This document shows, piece after piece, positions 61,906 to 64,000 of a DNA stretch of 64,000 nucleotides. Source of the DNA: Amycolatopsis echigonensis (GTDB lineage Bacteria; Actinomycetota; Actinomycetes; Mycobacteriales; Pseudonocardiaceae); NCBI RefSeq assembly GCF_014174495.1, contig NZ_JACJHR010000010.1:1-64000 (forward strand), written 5' to 3'. The notes under the pieces were generated by a model. It saw only the letters and a program-made list of their open reading frames with translations, ran no database searches and was not told the DNA's origin. Both the position numbers and the translations under genes were made by a program. How positions within the stretch are numbered: the first letter of the stretch is position 1; each line of letters opens with the position of its first letter.

Positions 61906-63027
61906 ATGAGCGAAGTCACCATGGAGGAGGTGCTCGCCGAGCTCGCCCAGCGCAAGGACGAGTTCCAGCAGCAACGCTACGTTCCGCGCGACTTCGTCGA
62001 CCGGCTCAAGCAGCTCGGCGTCTACCGGGCCAGCACTCCGGCGAAGTTCGGCGGCAATCCGCTTCCGCCCGCCGAATTCCTCCGCCTGATCGAGCGGATT
62101 TCCACAGTGGACGGTTCGACCGGCTGGGTCGCCAGCTTCGGCTCGTCGCTGATCTACCTCGCCGCGCTCCCGCTGGACACGCAGGCCGAGCTGTACAAGG
62201 ACGGTCCGGACGTCGCGTTCGCCGGCGGTCTCTTCCCGGTCCAGCCCGCCCCGGCGACCGAAACCGGCTTCCGCGTGGACGGCCGGTGGAAGTTCGCCAG
62301 CGGCTGCATGGGCGCGGACATCCTCGGCGTCGGCATCCCCGGAGACGAATCGACCGGCGGGAAACCGCGCACCGCGCTGCTGCGGCCCGAGCAGGTCGAA
62401 ATCGTCCAGGACTGGGACGTCGTCGGCATGCGCGGCACCGGTTCGTTCGACCTGGTCGTGCGCGACGTCGAGGTCCCGCGCGAGTGGACGTTCATCCGCG
62501 GCGGCGCGCCCACGGTGGACGAACCGCTCTACCGCTACCCCACCATCGCTTATGCCGCACAGGTTCTCGCCATCGTCGGCGCGGGCGTCGCGCGCGCCGC
62601 TCTCGACCACGCCCGCGAGGTCGGCGCTGGCTACACCGGTGTCACCGGTGCGCCGAAGCTCGCCGACCGCGGCTATTACCGCACCGGGTACGCCGACGCC
62701 GAGGCCGCGCTGCGGTCCGCTCGCGCCTGGTTCTACGAGGTCAGCCACGAGGTCTGGGACACCGTCGTTTCCGGCGACGAAGCCACCGACGAGCAGAACG
62801 CCCAGTTGCGGCTTTCGTCCGCGCACCTCGCGAAGACTGCGTCCGAGGTCGTGTCGAAGCTCGTCGAGATTTCCGGCACCGCGCCGATCTACTCGACCCA
62901 TCCGCTGCGTGGACTTCAGGGCGACGCACTGGTACCCAAGCAGCATGCGTTCCTGGGCCCGGCCATCCACGACGCCGCCGGTGCGGTCCTCATGGGACAG
63001 CCGCCGACCAGCCCCGGATTCCGCTGA
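61906..63027 (+). CDS. iacA: acyl-CoA-dehydrogenase-fold flavin monooxygenase, IacA-like
   Basis: This 373-residue protein belongs to the group-D two-component monooxygenases. It has FGG near residue 48, DGSTGWVASFGSS, DGRWKFASGC, DWDVVGMRGTGSFDLVVRDVEVP and a C-terminal helix bundle ending YSTHPLRGLQGDALVPKQH. IacA hydroxylates indole-3-acetate using reduced flavin. The neighbours (iacB-like, Rieske oxygenase, flavin reductase, amidase) support this over related hydroxylases such as HsaA. ATG 61906 follows GAGGAG. Confidence 0.8.
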   Translation: MSEVTMEEVLAELAQRKDEFQQQRYVPRDFVDRLKQLGVYRASTPAKFGGNPLPPAEFLRLIERISTVDGSTGWVASFGSSLIYLAALPLDTQAELYKDGPDVAFAGGLFPVQPAPATETGFRVDGRWKFASGCMGADILGVGIPGDESTGGKPRTALLRPEQVEIVQDWDVVGMRGTGSFDLVVRDVEVPREWTFIRGGAPTVDEPLYRYPTIAYAAQVLAIVGAGVARAALDHAREVGAGYTGVTGAPKLADRGYYRTGYADAEAALRSARAWFYEVSHEVWDTVVSGDEATDEQNAQLRLSSAHLAKTASEVVSKLVEISGTAPIYSTHPLRGLQGDALVPKQHAFLGPAIHDAAGAVLMGQPPTSPGFR

Positions 63028-63060
63028 CCAGCCACCACCACGACGAGGAGTCTCCGACTG

Positions 63061-63440
63061 TGAGCACGCAGCCCCTGCGGGTGCTTTTCTGCATCGGCAT
63101 CAACCAGAACTTCTTCGACCTGCCCGCCGACGGCATCACCATCGGCGACGTCTGGCAGGCCTTCGTGTCCATGATGGACCAGCTGAAAGCGTTGCCGGGC
63201 ATCACTTTCATCGGCGATATCGACGATGACGCGCACATGGTCGGCCCGTCCGACGGCTGGCCGTGGACCTGTTACATCCTCGCCGACGCCGACAGCCAGG
63301 AAACCGTCAAGGCCGGGTGCAACCTGCTGCGCACCACGGAGGTCGGCAGCAATGGCGTCAAGCTGTGGCGGTTCGCCAAGATCGAAGCCCGGATCGGCCG
63401 TCCGCTGACCGTCCGCGAAGACGTCGAACTGCCCGACTGA
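63061..63440 (+). CDS. iacB: IacB-like small protein
   Basis: This 126-residue protein (LRVLFCIGINQNFFDLPADGITIGDVWQAF, DIDDDAHMVGPSDGWPWTCYILADA, TTEVGSNGVKLWRFAKIEARIGRPL) sits between the monooxygenase and Rieske genes. That is exactly where iacB lies in known indole-acetate clusters. Its function in the pathway is not settled. GTG start at 63061 with GACGAGGAG upstream. It is 33 bp after iacA. Confidence 0.7.
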
Positions 63441-63452
63441 ACCGGAGACCTG

Positions 63453-64000
63453 ATGACTGAGAACGCCAGCGTTCCCGCCGATTTCGCCGAAAGCGACCGC
63501 GTCGCCGCCCGGCTTTACACCGACCCGGAAATCTTCGAACGCGAGATGACGCAGATTTTCGAGCGTTCGTGGGTGTGGGTCGCGCACGAAAGCGAATTGG
63601 CCCAGCCGGGGAACTTCAAGTCCACCTATGTCGGCCGCCAGCCGGTAATCGTGACACGGGACCGCAAGGGCACGCTGCACACGATGCTCAACCGCTGCCG
63701 CCACCGCGGCGCGAGCCTGTGCGAGAAGCCGAGCGGCAAGGCCAACGGCTTCACCTGCCCGTACCACGCCTGGAGTTACGGCCTCGACGGCAAGCTTCGC
63801 GGCATCCCCTACCCGGACGGCTACGAAAGCGTGTTGGAAAAAGGCGAGCTGTCGCTGAAGAAACTCCGCACCGAGTCGTACGGCGGCATGATTTTCGCGA
63901 CCTTCGCCGAGGACGGCGAATCGCTTGAGGACTTCCTCGGTGACGCGAAACTGTGGATCGACCGTTTCATGAAGCAGGGCGGCGGCTACCCGATCAAGGT
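63453..64000 (+). CDS. iacC: Rieske ring-hydroxylating oxygenase alpha subunit, IacC-like (cut by window edge)
   Basis: The frame is open from ATG 63453 to the window end (182 residues seen). The Rieske 2Fe-2S motif CRHRGASLC...CPYHAWSYGLDG is complete, preceded by IFERSWVWVAHESELAQPGNF. The catalytic mononuclear-iron domain lies outside the window. It would oxidise the hydroxylated indole-acetate intermediate on the way to catechol. It starts 12 bp after iacB and is surely in the same operon. Confidence 0.85.
   Translation, partial: MTENASVPADFAESDRVAARLYTDPEIFEREMTQIFERSWVWVAHESELAQPGNFKSTYVGRQPVIVTRDRKGTLHTMLNRCRHRGASLCEKPSGKANGFTCPYHAWSYGLDGKLRGIPYPDGYESVLEKGELSLKKLRTESYGGMIFATFAEDGESLEDFLGDAKLWIDRFMKQGGGYPIK

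Noticed and set aside
1..64000. tRNA, rRNA, CRISPR arrays, insertion sequences or prophage genes
   Set aside because: Both strands were read for T-loop motifs, regular repeats, transposase motifs and phage proteins; none was convincing.

Overview
The window is one contiguous piece of a high-GC actinobacterial chromosome. I infer an Amycolatopsis-like member of the Pseudonocardiaceae. The reasons are the strongly G/C-biased third codon positions, many GTG starts and 1-4 bp stop/start overlaps, a DasR-type regulator with its dre operator, MurT/GatD cell-wall amidation genes, an ArfA-like OmpA protein, DUF3159 and DUF3376 proteins, and two DinB/maleylpyruvate-isomerase proteins of the mycothiol-linked kind. 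No tRNA, rRNA, CRISPR array, transposase or prophage gene was seen.

Layout. 0-3.3 kb: a two-helix membrane protein, a threonine-dehydratase-like enzyme, and a divergent SDR/MarR pair with two palindromic operators. 3.3-8.3 kb: an amino-sugar locus, where dasR, an EmrB-type exporter and a broken proC-like gene run leftwards and a SIS-domain enzyme plus an N-acetylglucosamine-kinase-like gene run rightwards from a shared dre site. 8.4-13.9 kb: membrane and envelope proteins, including an ArfA-like OmpA protein, and an unrecognised two-gene cassette with a degenerate nucleotidyltransferase signature. 14.3-17.1 kb: an orphan AfsR-like regulator. 17.4-20.6 kb: a complete ectABCD operon for ectoine and hydroxyectoine behind a sigma-B-like promoter. 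20.9-26 kb: a DUF4393 - DUF445 - patatin operon.

27-41.5 kb is rich in aromatic catabolism and small regulators. A boxC-boxB-benzoate-CoA ligase-amidohydrolase operon (aerobic benzoyl-CoA epoxide route) lacks boxA and boxD in the window. A hydratase/decarboxylase-type pair of the meta-cleavage route lies divergent to a VOC protein. A MarR gene at 28.5 kb shares a 17-nt operator core with the control region of that pair 11 kb away. 41.5-46 kb: murT-gatD-histidine kinase-response regulator-chloramphenicol-phosphotransferase-like gene, read leftwards with overlapping or nearly touching junctions. 46-57 kb: IclR, an ECF42-type sigma factor with two DGPF proteins, Rsm22, a P450, hydrolases, TesB and TetR. 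Two perfect inverted DnaA boxes lie at 47.1 kb.

57 kb to the right edge matches the gene set of indole-3-acetate degradation (iac): a SnoaL-like protein (iacI-like), a FixJ-type response regulator, an amidase (iacH-like), a small unknown protein, a flavin reductase (iacG-like), a PAS histidine kinase, a flavin monooxygenase (iacA-like), iacB-like and the start of a Rieske oxygenase (iacC-like), which runs off the window. This cluster, the split box operon and the cell-wall/two-component operon are the most interesting parts. All functions are inferred from sequence reading without database searches.
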